Counted from the stretch's first letter, positions 1 to 8,388 are shown. The stretch: 64,000 nucleotides of DNA from Halogranum rubrum (GCF_900114455.1 NZ_FOTC01000002.1:405012-469011); one strand, 5' to 3'. Numbers and translations: made by a program. The notes: generated by a model not told the origin, from the sequence alone.

Positions 1-24
1 GTCGACGCCGTCGAGTCGGCGTAA
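1..24 (+). CDS. C-terminal end of a gene cut by the window edge
   Basis: Frame 1 is open from the first base and ends at a TAA after seven codons (VDAVESA). The codon choice suits a haloarchaeal gene, but seven residues cannot identify a product and chance is not excluded. The stretch from here to position 159 shows no gene. Confidence 0.35.
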   Translation, partial: VDAVESA

Positions 25-159
25 CCGTCGATTCTGAACTCGCGGCCGAAGAACGACGACCGCACCGCCTTTTTGACACACTGCTCGACGAGTGATACCG
101 ACGCCAGTCGTCGGATGGTCTCGCTGACCCCTCTTTTTCAGAGTGCAATCGCTACACAG

Positions 160-582
160 TCAGTCCATCGGGTTGCGGATCAGTTGGCCGTGTTCGACCT
201 TCATACAGCGGTCCTGGACGACGTCGACACCGGCCGTTTCCGCCCTTCGTGCCGCCTCGTCGTGTCGGATACCGGATTGCATCCAGACCGCCTTCACGTC
301 GTCGCGGGCGAGCGCCTGGTCGACGATTTCCGGGACTTCCTTGCTCGGCCGGAATATCTCGACGATGTCGACCGATTCGGAAACGTCGGCGAGTGAGTCG
401 TACGCCTGCTTGCCGAATATCTCGTCCGCGTTCGGGTTGACCGGTCGCAGGTCGTACCCGTGGCGCTGGAGATACGCTGGCACGATGTGGGCTGCTTTCT
501 CGTACGACGTCGACGCGCCAACCACGGCAACTCGCGTGTACTGCAGGATTCGACGGAGTCCGTCTGCGTCTTCGATTGGCAT
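160..582 (-). CDS. CoA-binding domain protein (YccU-like)
   Basis: This 140-residue protein is a single Rossmann-type CoA-binding domain. The start VAVVGAS at about residues 18-24 is the glycine-rich nucleotide loop. VNPNADEIFGKQAY is the usual second-strand segment, and VWMQSGIRH near residue 100 matches the conserved WMQ.GI motif of the YccU/CoA_binding_2 family. The length is typical of the stand-alone form, which lacks a ligase domain. Its cellular role is unknown; binding of CoA or an acyl-CoA is expected from the family only. It is divergent from the aldo/keto reductase gene, with 219 bp between the two starts. Confidence 0.88.
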   Translation of the reverse strand: MPIEDADGLRRILQYTRVAVVGASTSYEKAAHIVPAYLQRHGYDLRPVNPNADEIFGKQAYDSLADVSESVDIVEIFRPSKEVPEIVDQALARDDVKAVWMQSGIRHDEAARRAETAGVDVVQDRCMKVEHGQLIRNPMD

Positions 583-680
583 ACGTCTGTATGGTGGAGA
601 CGGAAAGTCAGTCTACCGCCGAAACCGTCGACGACGTTCTCTGAACTCGTTCGGACTGCAGCCTGAGCGCACCATCAGAC

Positions 681-698
681 CATTTGCTATCGCAAATG
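681..698. promoter_or_regulatory. Palindrome, candidate operator of the aldo/keto reductase gene
   Basis: CATTTGCTATCGCAAATG has perfect 7-bp arms around a 4-bp centre. It directly precedes a TATA-like TTTATCA at about 703-709. The arrangement, operator just upstream of TATA in a divergent intergenic region, is what a transcription-factor site would look like. The regulator is unknown. Confidence 0.45.
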
Positions 699-801
699 AC
701 AGTTTATCAGTGTCGAGAAGATGGTTCGTGGTAACACGCTGGAAGCGGCAGGATACTACCCGGTCGGAACCCCTTTTCACGTCACGCCCCTCGTGTCGTG
801 T

Positions 802-1632
802 ATGTCGCAACAAGACCTCTCGGCCGGCGAAGTCGAACGCGCGAACGGAATGCCAGTCCTCGGTCTCGGAACGTGGGAGAACACCGAAGACGGGCAGTGT
901 GCGACCTCCGTGAAGGAGGCGCTGGAGATGGGCTACCGCCACATCGACACCGCGCAGGTGTACGGCAACGAAGAGCAGGTCGGCGAGGGTATCGCCGAGG
1001 CCGACGTCGACCGTGAGGACATCTTCCTCGCGACGAAGGTCTGGATCGACCACCTCGACCACGACGGCGTCGTCGAGACGACGAAAGAGAGTCTCGACAA
1101 ACTCGGCGTCGACAAGGTCGACCTCCTCTACGTCCACTGGCCGTCGCGGACGTACGACGCCGAGGAGACGCTCGGCGCGTTCAACGAACTCGTCGAGGAG
1201 GGACTCGTCGACCGTATCGGCGTCAGCAACTTCCAGCCAGAGCACATGGAAGAGGCCGTCGACGTGTCGGACGAACCCATCTTCGCCAACCAAGTCGAAC
1301 TCCACCCGCTGCTCCCGCAAGAGGAGATTCGTGCGAAGGCCGACGAACTCGACATCGAAGTCGTCGCGTACTCACCGCTCGCACGCGGTGAGGTCTTCGA
1401 CGTCGACGAACTCGAGGAGATCGCCGAGAAACACGACGCCAGCGCGGCGCAGGTCAGTCTCGCGTGGCTTCGCGAGAAGGGCGTCACGGCCATCCCGAAG
1501 GCGACGAGCACCGACCACATCGAAGACAACTGGGAGTCGCTCGGCGTCGAACTCGACGACGAGGACGTCGAGAAGATAGACGGTATCGAGAAGACCGACC
1601 GTCGCGTCGACCCCGACTTCGCGCCCTGGTAA
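802..1632 (+). CDS. Aldo/keto reductase
   Basis: A 276-residue NADPH-type (alpha/beta)8-barrel oxidoreductase that should reduce aldehydes or ketones to alcohols. The catalytic tetrad is visible: Asp49 (GYRHIDTA), Tyr54 (VYGNE), Lys79 (ATKVW) and His112 (YVHWP). GVSNF and NQVELHPLL are standard family signatures, and AIPKATS near the C terminus is the cofactor 2'-phosphate loop. The ATG at 802 was chosen because the reductase homology begins there; an in-frame ATG at 721 would add 27 residues of unlike composition and lies too close to the TATA-like sequence near 703. The specific substrate cannot be read from sequence. Confidence 0.93.
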   Translation: MSQQDLSAGEVERANGMPVLGLGTWENTEDGQCATSVKEALEMGYRHIDTAQVYGNEEQVGEGIAEADVDREDIFLATKVWIDHLDHDGVVETTKESLDKLGVDKVDLLYVHWPSRTYDAEETLGAFNELVEEGLVDRIGVSNFQPEHMEEAVDVSDEPIFANQVELHPLLPQEEIRAKADELDIEVVAYSPLARGEVFDVDELEEIAEKHDASAAQVSLAWLREKGVTAIPKATSTDHIEDNWESLGVELDDEDVEKIDGIEKTDRRVDPDFAPW

Positions 1633-1713
1633 GCGGCCGTCGTCGTCATTCTTCGATTCTTTTCATTCTCGAAAAGCATAGCTTTACGTCGTCCGACCAG
1701 ACACACGTGGTCG

Positions 1714-2454
1714 ATGGAATCGACTCAGCCGGGTATCTTCGGCGCGATTCGGATCGACCTCGCGCGTCTCCACGCGACGTGGATGGAACTGCTCTTCCCG
1801 CGACAGCTCGACCCGAGTCGCGTGCTCGGGAAGTGGCATCCCGAGACGACGGTCGAACGAGTCGGATACACCGGATGGGCCGCAGTCGGTCTGCCGCTCG
1901 TCGTCGTCGGCTATCCGCTCTTGCTCGTCGGGATGCTCGCGCGCTTCCACGCCCAGCGACTCGATAGCGCAGGGGCTCGACTCGGTGTACTCGGTGTCGT
2001 CGGCCTCTCGCTTCTCGTCTGGGGGGGACTCACCACAGTCGCACATCTCCGATTCTCACAGAGTGGCTTTCTCGCGGTGCTCGCAGCGAGTGTCGTCGCG
2101 ACGTTGGCCGCAGCCCTCGCCGTCGTCTTCGGCCGGGTCGGTGGCCGGGGGACGAGAGTCCTCCTCGCGTATCCGACGGGGATGACGGCGCTGTTTCTCC
2201 CGCCGGTCGTCGCCGCCCTCTACTCGCCCTCGGTTGCGAGCGTGGTCTTCCCCGGTAGCCAGTCGCTCGCCGTCTGGTTACTCGACACCGTCCTCTCGGT
2301 CGGTGGGCTCGACGTTCTCCTCCGCGACCAGTTCGACCTCCGAGGCGTCGCCTACGTCGCCATGTGGTTCGGCCTGGCCGTTCCACTCGGGTGGCTCTTC
2401 GGCGTCGTCGTCACGCTCGCAGACGTCGTTCGCCCTCGCGCCGGTCGGGCGTGA
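1714..2454 (+). CDS. Multi-pass membrane protein of unknown function
   Basis: A 246-residue protein I do not recognise. A soluble amphipathic N terminus of about 50 residues (LLFPRQLDPSRVLGKW) is followed by five or six hydrophobic segments, at roughly residues 54-76, 88-110, 115-137, 150-175 and 210-240. No catalytic motif or charged membrane residue pattern stands out. The coding strand meets the gene at 2480-2965 tail to tail, 25 bp apart. Confidence 0.75.
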   Translation: MESTQPGIFGAIRIDLARLHATWMELLFPRQLDPSRVLGKWHPETTVERVGYTGWAAVGLPLVVVGYPLLLVGMLARFHAQRLDSAGARLGVLGVVGLSLLVWGGLTTVAHLRFSQSGFLAVLAASVVATLAAALAVVFGRVGGRGTRVLLAYPTGMTALFLPPVVAALYSPSVASVVFPGSQSLAVWLLDTVLSVGGLDVLLRDQFDLRGVAYVAMWFGLAVPLGWLFGVVVTLADVVRPRAGRA

Positions 2455-2479
2455 ACTGCTACGCTCGCCGACTCATCGT

Positions 2480-2965
2480 TCACTCGAACGACCGTTCCTG
2501 TCGCTGCATTCTGCGGATAACGTCGACGAGTTCGCTGGGCTGCGTCGACCCGACGACGAGTCGCTGATTCTCGCCGTAGACGAGTTCGACCCCTTCGTTT
2601 CCCCCGATGTTGAACGACCGCTGGTCGCCTAACCCGACGTGGATACCCCAGTGGCCGAGCGGCGTCGCCGGATGGTAGACGTGCCGTTCGACTCGTTGAA
2701 TCTCCTCGAACGGGATGTGCTGTGTGACGCGAAACGGCGGGAAACTGACGACGACACCCTCGTTTGTCACCTCTGTGGTCAACCGCATCGCCGCGAAGCC
2801 AGCGACGAGACCGACAGCAGTGAGGAGACAGAGTAGTTGTCCGGCGAGTGTCGTCGCCTCACTGACCCCGAAGGCGAGAAAGACCAGTGCCGTCGCGACG
2901 ACGACGACCCAGAGCGTGGGCCGACGGAATCGCTGTACCTCCCGGTAGACTGCCTCGGTACTCAC
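2480..2965 (-). CDS. Membrane protein with two TM helices and a PH-like domain
   Basis: This 161-residue protein begins with a short cytosolic stretch, then two adjacent hydrophobic helices (about residues 18-36 and 40-60). A beta-rich domain follows, with LTTEVTNEGVVVSFPPF and IPFEEIQRVE, the pattern of small bacterial PH-like (bPH/DUF6141-type) membrane proteins. HWGIHVG and VELVYGENQRLVVGS fit the later strands, and the C terminus ends in an amphipathic helix. The function of such proteins is not known; a structural or stress role at the membrane is only a guess. Confidence 0.7.
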   Translation of the reverse strand: MSTEAVYREVQRFRRPTLWVVVVATALVFLAFGVSEATTLAGQLLCLLTAVGLVAGFAAMRLTTEVTNEGVVVSFPPFRVTQHIPFEEIQRVERHVYHPATPLGHWGIHVGLGDQRSFNIGGNEGVELVYGENQRLVVGSTQPSELVDVIRRMQRQERSFE

Positions 2966-3041
2966 GTGTTAACATACGACGTGAGCGGAGAAAAACAGCG
3001 CGGCACATAGACGTATCAGCCTCGCTACCCGGCGTGGTACG

Positions 3042-4151
3042 TTACTGCTCGGCGACGTCGTCGAGTGTCTCATCCCGCATTCGAGCAGTGACGCTGACCC
3101 CGAGGAGACTGACGACGAGCCCCGAGACGACGAAGATAGCGAGCCGCTCTATCGGCGAGAGGAAGACACCGTTCGGTAGTTGCAGGTGGCCGAGTATCGA
3201 CTCCTGTTCGAGGAAGTAGCCCGTGAACCCGCGGACGACGAGGCCGACGGCGAGGACTCCGAACGGGAGGTTGAGGTACGGTGCGCTGAGTCCGTCCGAT
3301 TGGATGAACTCGTCGAGGACTCGGCCCGTACTCGCGGTGAGTGCGGCGAGTGCTAACCACGGAACGCTCCGATAGGAGAACAACAGGACGCGGATGTACG
3401 TTGCATCGGTCTGGATATCGCGGACGGCGAGCGCACCGAGGAACACGCCGACGAGGGCCAGACCCGCCGCGACGACGTAGGTAACGATAGACACCTGCCC
3501 CGAGTAGAGCGCGTCGCGAGCGCGCTCGACGGCGGTGGCGAGTCTGTCGTCGATGGCCAACCCCTTGTAGAGGAGCACGGCCCCGAGCAACGAGGCGAGT
3601 GCCGCGAGCGCGACCTGTGGGCCGAACTGGGTCAAGAGGAGTGGCAGTAGTAATAGCCCGATACCCAGTGGGACGAGGACCGTCGAACGCAGTTCCTCGT
3701 CGCCGAGAAACTGCTTCAACAGGTAGTACGTCGACTCGATGTCGTGGGCCTGGCGAACGACGACACGGTCCACCGAGTGGATCGGGAGACGACTCTCGAC
3801 GATGGGGACGATACGCTCGTCCTGTGCGCTGTCGATGACGACGATAGCCGAGTCGAGGTCGTACCTCTCGATGAGGTCGTCCAGTTGGGCCGCGACCGAA
3901 CGGTCCGTCCCGACGAGTGAGTCACCGACGCCGCCGACGACGGCAACGACTGCTTCCTCCTGTTCGTCACGCAGGTCGCGTGCGACGCGAAGCGACTCTA
4001 AGAGACAGTTGACGCTCGAATCTTCGGGGTCTGCGAGTCCGACGTCCGTCACCAGTGCGTGGACCGCCTCCCACCCCGCGACGGGGAGTTCGAGACCGGC
4101 CTTTCGGCTGATGTCGTTCGAGCGGTCGACACAGACGACCAGCGTGGACAC
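3042..4151 (-). CDS. DUF373 family membrane protein
   Basis: The 369-residue protein has a soluble N-terminal half that starts LVVCVDRSNDI and contains AVVGGVGDSLVGTDR and SAIVVIDSAQDERIVP, typical of the archaeal DUF373 family. The C-terminal half has about six membrane helices (roughly residues 158-175, 180-197, 220-240, 253-275, 290-325 and 340-360). DUF373 proteins are widespread in archaea and have no established function. It is transcribed in the same direction as the SppA-like gene at 4212-5210, with a 60-bp gap. Confidence 0.87.
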   Translation of the reverse strand: MSTLVVCVDRSNDISRKAGLELPVAGWEAVHALVTDVGLADPEDSSVNCLLESLRVARDLRDEQEEAVVAVVGGVGDSLVGTDRSVAAQLDDLIERYDLDSAIVVIDSAQDERIVPIVESRLPIHSVDRVVVRQAHDIESTYYLLKQFLGDEELRSTVLVPLGIGLLLLPLLLTQFGPQVALAALASLLGAVLLYKGLAIDDRLATAVERARDALYSGQVSIVTYVVAAGLALVGVFLGALAVRDIQTDATYIRVLLFSYRSVPWLALAALTASTGRVLDEFIQSDGLSAPYLNLPFGVLAVGLVVRGFTGYFLEQESILGHLQLPNGVFLSPIERLAIFVVSGLVVSLLGVSVTARMRDETLDDVAEQ

Positions 4152-4211
4152 ATCTGTGGCGAGTACCGGACGCGTAAAAACCCTCCCGGTCAGGGTTCGA
4201 ATCTCGGTCGC

Positions 4212-5210
4212 TTAGAACCGGAAGTCGAACCCGTCGTCCGGCCGCACGGCACTCGCGATACCCGCGCCGAAGGCGAAGGCGACGGTCTGTGCCCCACCGC
4301 GGAGACGGGAGGCGAGTCCACGCTGCGGTTCGAACGTCGACACCGACACCGTCTGGTCGAGACGGTCTTCGAGCATCGCCTCGACGTCTTCACGTGTCCC
4401 CAGGTGGTCGACGAGTCCGAGTTCGAGCGCCTCCTCGCCGAGGAAGACACGGGCTTCTGTCGCACGGATCTCTGCCGGGTCCATCCCTCTGCCTTCGGCG
4501 ACCCGCTCGACGAAGTTCTCGTAGTAGTCGTCGATGAGTCCCTGGAGGTACGCGCGTTCGTCGTCGGAAATCTCCTTCAACGGTTGGCCCGCGTCCTTGT
4601 ACTTCCCCGCGGCGAATCGCTCGTAGGAAACCCCGAGTTGGTCCGCGAGTTCCGAGACGTTCGGTCGCGACCCGATGACGCCGATACTGCCGACGATGCT
4701 GGCGTCGCGCGCCCAGAGTTCGTCACACCCGCTAGCTATCCAGTAGCCACCGCTGGCACAGACGTCTGTCGTGTAGGCAATCGTCGGTCCGTCGAACGCC
4801 GCCGCCGCCAGTCGGATGTCGTCGCTCGGGACGACTTCACCGCCCGGCGTGTTCAGTTTGACGAGGAGCGCCTTCGCGTTACTGTCGTCGTCGGCCGCCT
4901 CGATACGGTCGACGATATCGTCTGCGGCGTCGCCGCCGCCACTCGTCGGGAGCGGTCCGCGGCCACCGTCGCGAGTGATCGGTCCCTCGACGGCGACTTC
5001 GGCGACGTTGTAGCTCGGGAAGCGATACTCCGCGAGACGGCCACCGTAGCGCACCCCGAAGACGACGGTTCCGAGGACGAGCAAGACGCCAAGCAACTCG
5101 ACGAGCGAGTCTGGTATCTCGAAGAAGAGAAACCAGCCGAGAATCGTCGCGACGGCGGCGGCGAAGAGAACGATACCTAGCTGCCCGAGACGCGTGGTCC
5201 AGTCACTCAC
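4212..5210 (-). CDS. sppA: S49 family peptidase (signal peptide peptidase SppA-like)
   Basis: A 332-residue membrane-anchored serine protease that should degrade cleaved signal peptides or membrane protein fragments. Two hydrophobic helices (about residues 10-30 and 36-54) tether it. The peptidase core follows: LNTPGGEV (120-126) forms the oxyanion region, Ser153 in CASGGYW is the expected nucleophile, SIGVIG comes after it, and Lys203 in AAGKYKDAG is the expected general base. The length matches the short archaeal SppA form with one protease domain. The last 20 residues are weakly hydrophobic. Confidence 0.9.
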   Translation of the reverse strand: MSDWTTRLGQLGIVLFAAAVATILGWFLFFEIPDSLVELLGVLLVLGTVVFGVRYGGRLAEYRFPSYNVAEVAVEGPITRDGGRGPLPTSGGGDAADDIVDRIEAADDDSNAKALLVKLNTPGGEVVPSDDIRLAAAAFDGPTIAYTTDVCASGGYWIASGCDELWARDASIVGSIGVIGSRPNVSELADQLGVSYERFAAGKYKDAGQPLKEISDDERAYLQGLIDDYYENFVERVAEGRGMDPAEIRATEARVFLGEEALELGLVDHLGTREDVEAMLEDRLDQTVSVSTFEPQRGLASRLRGGAQTVAFAFGAGIASAVRPDDGFDFRF

Positions 5211-5304
5211 GGGCGTTCACCGCGCTGCATCTGTGACACCTGCATAGCTACCGCTCGGGGCGCAGACGGTATAAAACTAAAAGCGAGAGATGAAAACGTC
5301 GAAC

Positions 5305-6216
5305 TTAGAGCAGCCCCGTCTTCTGGAGCTTCATCAGGTCCTCGGTGTCGAGGGTTTCGCCTTCCTTGAACTTCTGGTAGATCTCTTCGGCCTCGGCCTT
5401 GGCCTCTTCGCGCTTCTCGGCGCGCTCGTCCTTCCGCTCGGCCTCTTCCTGCTTGTCGAGTTCGCGGAGGCGCTTCTGGACGCGGACGAAGTCCTCGTGG
5501 TGGCGGTCGGCGGCTTCCTGCGCCTGCACGAACAGTTCGTGCATCTCGTCGGCCTTGTCACGGATGTCGTCGGCCTCGCGGTAGGCCTCGATCATCTGGT
5601 TGTGGTGTTCCTGGGCTTTGTCGGCGAGTTCCGTCACCTTCTGGTGGTGCTGGGACGCCTCGGAACGGACCTCTTCGGCCTCTTCGACGAGTTCTTCGAG
5701 TTCGCCGCTGTCGTCGACCTTGTCCTTCTTCTGCTGGTACTGTTCGCGCTTGTTCTCGATCTTCTCGATCAGTTCGCGCTCGTCTTCGGTCGAGAGGACC
5801 TCGGTCTGCTGACGGAACTCGAGTTGCTCGATCTCTTCTTTGAGCTCTTCGAGACCTTTCCCGTCGTCGAGTTCAAGGTCGCCCTTCATCTCCTCGACTT
5901 TGTCGAAGAGTTCGTTGGCTTTCGCGTTGAGCTCGTTTCGGCTCTCTTTGTGCTCTTGGACCTGCTCGTTGAGCTCGTCGCGCTGTTCGCGGTGCTCTTG
6001 TGCCTCGTCGACCTTCTCGCGCGTCTTGGCGTTCAGGTCGTCGCGCTTGGATGCGCGTTCGGAGGCCATCTGGTTGAGCTCGTTTCGTCGGTCACGGAGC
6101 TGACCGGCGAGCTTGATAAGTTGTCCTTTAGAACCAGATTCGAGTTGTTCGTCTGTGAGTTCGACGTTCTTCGACTCATCGAGTTCCTCGATGTCGAATT
6201 CTTTTACTACTGCCAT
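5305..6216 (-). CDS. Conserved archaeal coiled-coil protein
   Basis: The 303-residue protein is almost entirely charged heptad sequence, rich in Glu, Lys, Arg and Gln from about residue 30 to 290, and predicts a long coiled coil. It resembles the conserved archaeal coiled-coil family that databases often mislabel as phosphoserine phosphatase; no phosphatase motif is present. It carries its own promoter (see the TATA-like site at 6283-6296) and sits alone. A structural or RNA/ribosome-associated role is possible but not shown. Confidence 0.85.
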   Translation of the reverse strand: MAVVKEFDIEELDESKNVELTDEQLESGSKGQLIKLAGQLRDRRNELNQMASERASKRDDLNAKTREKVDEAQEHREQRDELNEQVQEHKESRNELNAKANELFDKVEEMKGDLELDDGKGLEELKEEIEQLEFRQQTEVLSTEDERELIEKIENKREQYQQKKDKVDDSGELEELVEEAEEVRSEASQHHQKVTELADKAQEHHNQMIEAYREADDIRDKADEMHELFVQAQEAADRHHEDFVRVQKRLRELDKQEEAERKDERAEKREEAKAEAEEIYQKFKEGETLDTEDLMKLQKTGLL

Positions 6217-6457
6217 GCTTGATCAAACCTCGATACCATCACCGCTCCGGTGGCGGCGGCTACTCGTCGGAGTGCGACCGGCCGATTATAAGAATTCCCG
6301 ATCATTCTGCGTGCGATGCCGCCGGAACGCCGGAGGCGCTCTGGTAACTGCTACTACAGCAGTCCCACATATAAATGCATCGGTGGTCTGGATGGGTGAA
6401 AATGGCTACCATGCCGCTCGATACGGCTGTGTGGGTCGTTCACACTGGTGGACAGTA

Positions 6458-6470
6458 GTATATAAATTAT
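6458..6470 (+). promoter_or_regulatory. TATA box of the DUF371 gene
   Basis: GTATATAAATTAT is a strong archaeal TATA box. Transcription should start about 25 bp further on, near 6485-6490, which gives a leader of about 55 nt containing the inverted repeat at 6498-6540. Confidence 0.6.
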
Positions 6471-6497
6471 CGAGCACTCCAGAGCCAGTCCACACGA

Positions 6498-6540
6498 GAG
6501 AGAACGGCACGCCTTTGGTGCCGACTGGCCGTGTTCTCTC
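6498..6540 (+). promoter_or_regulatory. Leader hairpin ending one base before the start codon
   Basis: GAGAGAAC (6498-6505) pairs with GTTCTCTC (6533-6540), and an inner GGCAC (6506-6510) pairs with GTGCC (6518-6522). The 3' arm ends one nucleotide before the ATG at 6542, so in RNA the stem would cover the ribosome landing zone. Whether it forms at physiological salt and temperature is not known. Confidence 0.45.
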
Positions 6541-6541
6541 T

Positions 6542-6955
6542 ATGGAAGAAGTCGTCCACGCACGCGGGCACGAACACGTCTCCGCAGAGCACGCGAGTAC
6601 GTTCGAGGTGACGAGCGACGACTGGTTGACGCCGGCCGGCGACTGCATCCTCGCGATCGACGCCGACCGCACTCCCGCAGACTTCGACGACGCCTTCGTC
6701 GAGGCTTGTCGGGACGAAGGCGCTGAGATCACCGCCACCTTCGACGCCGACGGTCTGACCGAGACGGTCGTCGGGAGCGGCCATCCCGAACTCACCTTCG
6801 AGAACGACCGGAGCATGGTCGGCCGCACGAGCGACCACACCGACGACCGGACGTTCATGATTCACGCCGACTTCGCCGCCGAGGGATTCGACCGCGAACT
6901 CGTCGACGCCCTCGCCGACGGCGCAGCCCTCACGGTGACGCTCTCTGTCGAATAG
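6542..6955 (+). CDS. DUF371 family protein
   Basis: This 137-residue protein matches the archaeal DUF371 family: MEEVVHARGHEHVSAEHAST at the N terminus, then FEVTSDDWLTPAGDCILAID, the most recognisable segment, and LTVTLSVE at the end. The function of the family is unknown; it is small, soluble and widespread in Euryarchaeota. The ATG at 6542 was chosen over the upstream in-frame ATG at 6392 because family homology begins there and a strong TATA box lies between the two. Confidence 0.88.
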   Translation: MEEVVHARGHEHVSAEHASTFEVTSDDWLTPAGDCILAIDADRTPADFDDAFVEACRDEGAEITATFDADGLTETVVGSGHPELTFENDRSMVGRTSDHTDDRTFMIHADFAAEGFDRELVDALADGAALTVTLSVE

Positions 6956-7009
6956 AACTCGAACACGCCTGCCAGCGCACTTTTGCAGTCTGCATCCGCA
7001 TACCCCTCT

Positions 7010-7807
7010 ATGCCCGAAGAACCCGCCGAGAACATCAGCGGCGGCATCGACGGCGGCGGCGCAGACGCGGCGTTCACCCCCGACGACGCCGAGACACGCG
7101 CGGCGGCCGTCGTCGAGACGCTCGGCGAGATGTACTGGCAGAAAGCATACGGTGGCCAAGACGCCTTCACCTGTCTCGTTCGGACGATTCTCAGCCAGAA
7201 TACGAGCGACAAAGCCAGTCAACCGGCCCACGACAGTCTGATGAACCGCTACGGCGGCGGTGACCTCGCGACGACGCTCGCCGACGCCGAGCAGTCCGAG
7301 TTAGCTGAAACGATTCAGTCTGCGGGGTTGTACAACCAGAAGTCCGAGATGATCGTCGGCGCGGCCGAGGAGATTGTCGACGAGTTCGGCGGTGCCGACG
7401 AGTTCGACGAGTTCGTCAGAGAGGAGGACCCCCAGACGGTTCGTACCCGTCTCTTGGAGATTCACGGTGTCGGGCCGAAGACGGCCGACTGCGTGTTGCT
7501 CTTCTCCGGTGGTCGCGGCGGCGTCTTCCCCGTCGACACACACGTCCACCGTATCGCTCGACGGATGGGGCTCGCGCCGGCAGACGCCGACCACGAGGAA
7601 GTGCGCGAACATCTCGAACGCGACGTTCCCGCGGAGAAGTGTGGCTTCGGCCACACGGCGATGATTCAGTTCGGGAGAGAGTACTGTACGGCGAGAAAGC
7701 CAGCCTGTCTCGACGGGCCGGAAGCCTGTCCGCTGTACGACCTGTGCGACCGTGTCGGTGTCGACGAACTCGACGAGACGGTCGTCGACCCGTCCGACGC
7801 GGCGTAA
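7010..7807 (+). CDS. Endonuclease III-like DNA glycosylase/AP lyase
   Basis: A 265-residue HhH-GPD base-excision repair enzyme. The helix-hairpin-helix LEIHGVGPKTADCVL (149-163) carries the lyase Lys157, and the catalytic Asp176 lies in FPVDTHVHRI. A 4Fe-4S site follows at Cys226, 233, 240 and 246, spaced C-x6-C-x6-C-x5-C, which differs from the usual C-x6-C-x2-C-x5-C of Nth. A second, canonical Nth is encoded at 33437-34123, so this one probably has a different base preference. The in-frame ATG at 7010 is preferred to 6983 since the latter sits in the probable promoter. It ends two bases from the convergent methylglyoxal synthase gene. Confidence 0.9.
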   Translation: MPEEPAENISGGIDGGGADAAFTPDDAETRAAAVVETLGEMYWQKAYGGQDAFTCLVRTILSQNTSDKASQPAHDSLMNRYGGGDLATTLADAEQSELAETIQSAGLYNQKSEMIVGAAEEIVDEFGGADEFDEFVREEDPQTVRTRLLEIHGVGPKTADCVLLFSGGRGGVFPVDTHVHRIARRMGLAPADADHEEVREHLERDVPAEKCGFGHTAMIQFGREYCTARKPACLDGPEACPLYDLCDRVGVDELDETVVDPSDAA

Positions 7808-7808
7808 C

Positions 7809-8183
7809 TCAGTTCTCGTCTTTCGTCAGGCCGTCCAGTACGGCGTCGGCGCTCGCGAGGTTCGTCGCCAGCGGGATGTCGTGGACGTCGCAGATGCGGA
7901 GGAGTGCGGAGATGTCGGGTTCGTGTGGCTGGGCGGTCAGCGGGTCGCGGAGGAAGATGACGGCCTCACACTCGTTGGAGGCGACTTCCGCGCCAATCTG
8001 CATGTCTCCGCCGAGCGGTCCCGACGCTTTCCGTTCGATGTCGAGACCGGTCGCCTCCATCAGTTTCTTGCCGGTCGTTCCGGTCGCGATGAGGTCGTAG
8101 TGTTCGAGAATCGCCGAGTGCTCCGTCGCGAACTCGATGAGGTCTGCCTTCTTCTCGTCGTGGGCGATGAGTGCGACCGACAT
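7809..8183 (-). CDS. mgsA: Methylglyoxal synthase
   Basis: This 124-residue enzyme converts dihydroxyacetone phosphate to methylglyoxal and phosphate, a bypass of lower glycolysis. It aligns through its whole length with the MGS family: [12 protein letters not shown] at the N terminus, [11 protein letters not shown] (phosphate loop), [12 protein letters not shown] (54-65) with catalytic Asp60, and [14 protein letters not shown] (77-90), holding Asp80 and His87. The start at 8183 gives the canonical N terminus; a longer reading upstream would run into the zinc-finger gene. In haloarchaea the physiological need for this enzyme is not well defined. Confidence 0.94.
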   Translation of the reverse strand: MSVALIAHDEKKADLIEFATEHSAILEHYDLIATGTTGKKLMEATGLDIERKASGPLGGDMQIGAEVASNECEAVIFLRDPLTAQPHEPDISALLRICDVHDIPLATNLASADAVLDGLTKDEN

Positions 8184-8232
8184 ACTCGCCGATGCGTGAG
8201 CGAGCGACAAGAAGGTTCGCGGTTCAGGATAC

Positions 8233-8388
8233 TCAGACGCGAGGTGAGCGACTCTGGCGGACCGTCGCCCCATCGCGTACCTTGTCGGGACAGTGCGGGC
8301 AGACGCGCGGCTGTTCGAGTCCTTCGGGCGCAAAGACCCGCACGTACGCCGGCGTCACCTCCGAGCCACAGTTCTTGCAGGTTCGCAT
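8233..8388 (-). CDS. 51-residue zinc-finger protein
   Basis: The minus strand encodes a 51-residue protein starting [20 protein letters not shown] and ending at a TGA at 8233-8235. Four cysteines (4, 7, 30 and 33) form two C-x2-C knuckles (CKNC and CPHC) expected to bind one zinc ion. Very small double-CxxC proteins are numerous in haloarchaea, and this sequence resembles a conserved haloarchaeal type. It lies 49 bp upstream of mgsA on the same strand. The function is unknown; nucleic-acid or protein binding is the usual guess. Confidence 0.82.
   Translation of the reverse strand: MRTCKNCGSEVTPAYVRVFAPEGLEQPRVCPHCPDKVRDGATVRQSRSPRV

Larger units (their letters stand above)
6217..6541. other. 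Divergent intergenic region with promoters and a leader hairpin
   Basis: This 325-bp gap separates the coiled-coil gene and the DUF371 gene. Minus-strand TATA-like sequence TTCTTATAATCGG lies at 6283-6296. Two plus-strand TATA-like sequences are seen, CATATAAATG near 6368-6377 and GTATATAAATTAT at 6458-6470. The frame of the downstream gene stays open through the gap, with an ATG at 6392, but the residues there do not look like the DUF371 domain. A hairpin occupies 6498-6540. Confidence 0.6.

Noticed and set aside
5290-6222. Long hydrophobic-looking plus-strand frame opposite the coiled-coil gene
   Set aside because: It is the mirror of Glu/Lys/Gln-rich codons (GAG/CTC symmetry), giving Leu/Phe/Val runs; the coiled-coil reading has promoter and family support.
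6392-6541. Earlier start for the DUF371 gene at ATG 6392
   Set aside because: A strong TATA box lies between 6392 and 6542, and the extra 50 residues do not resemble the family.
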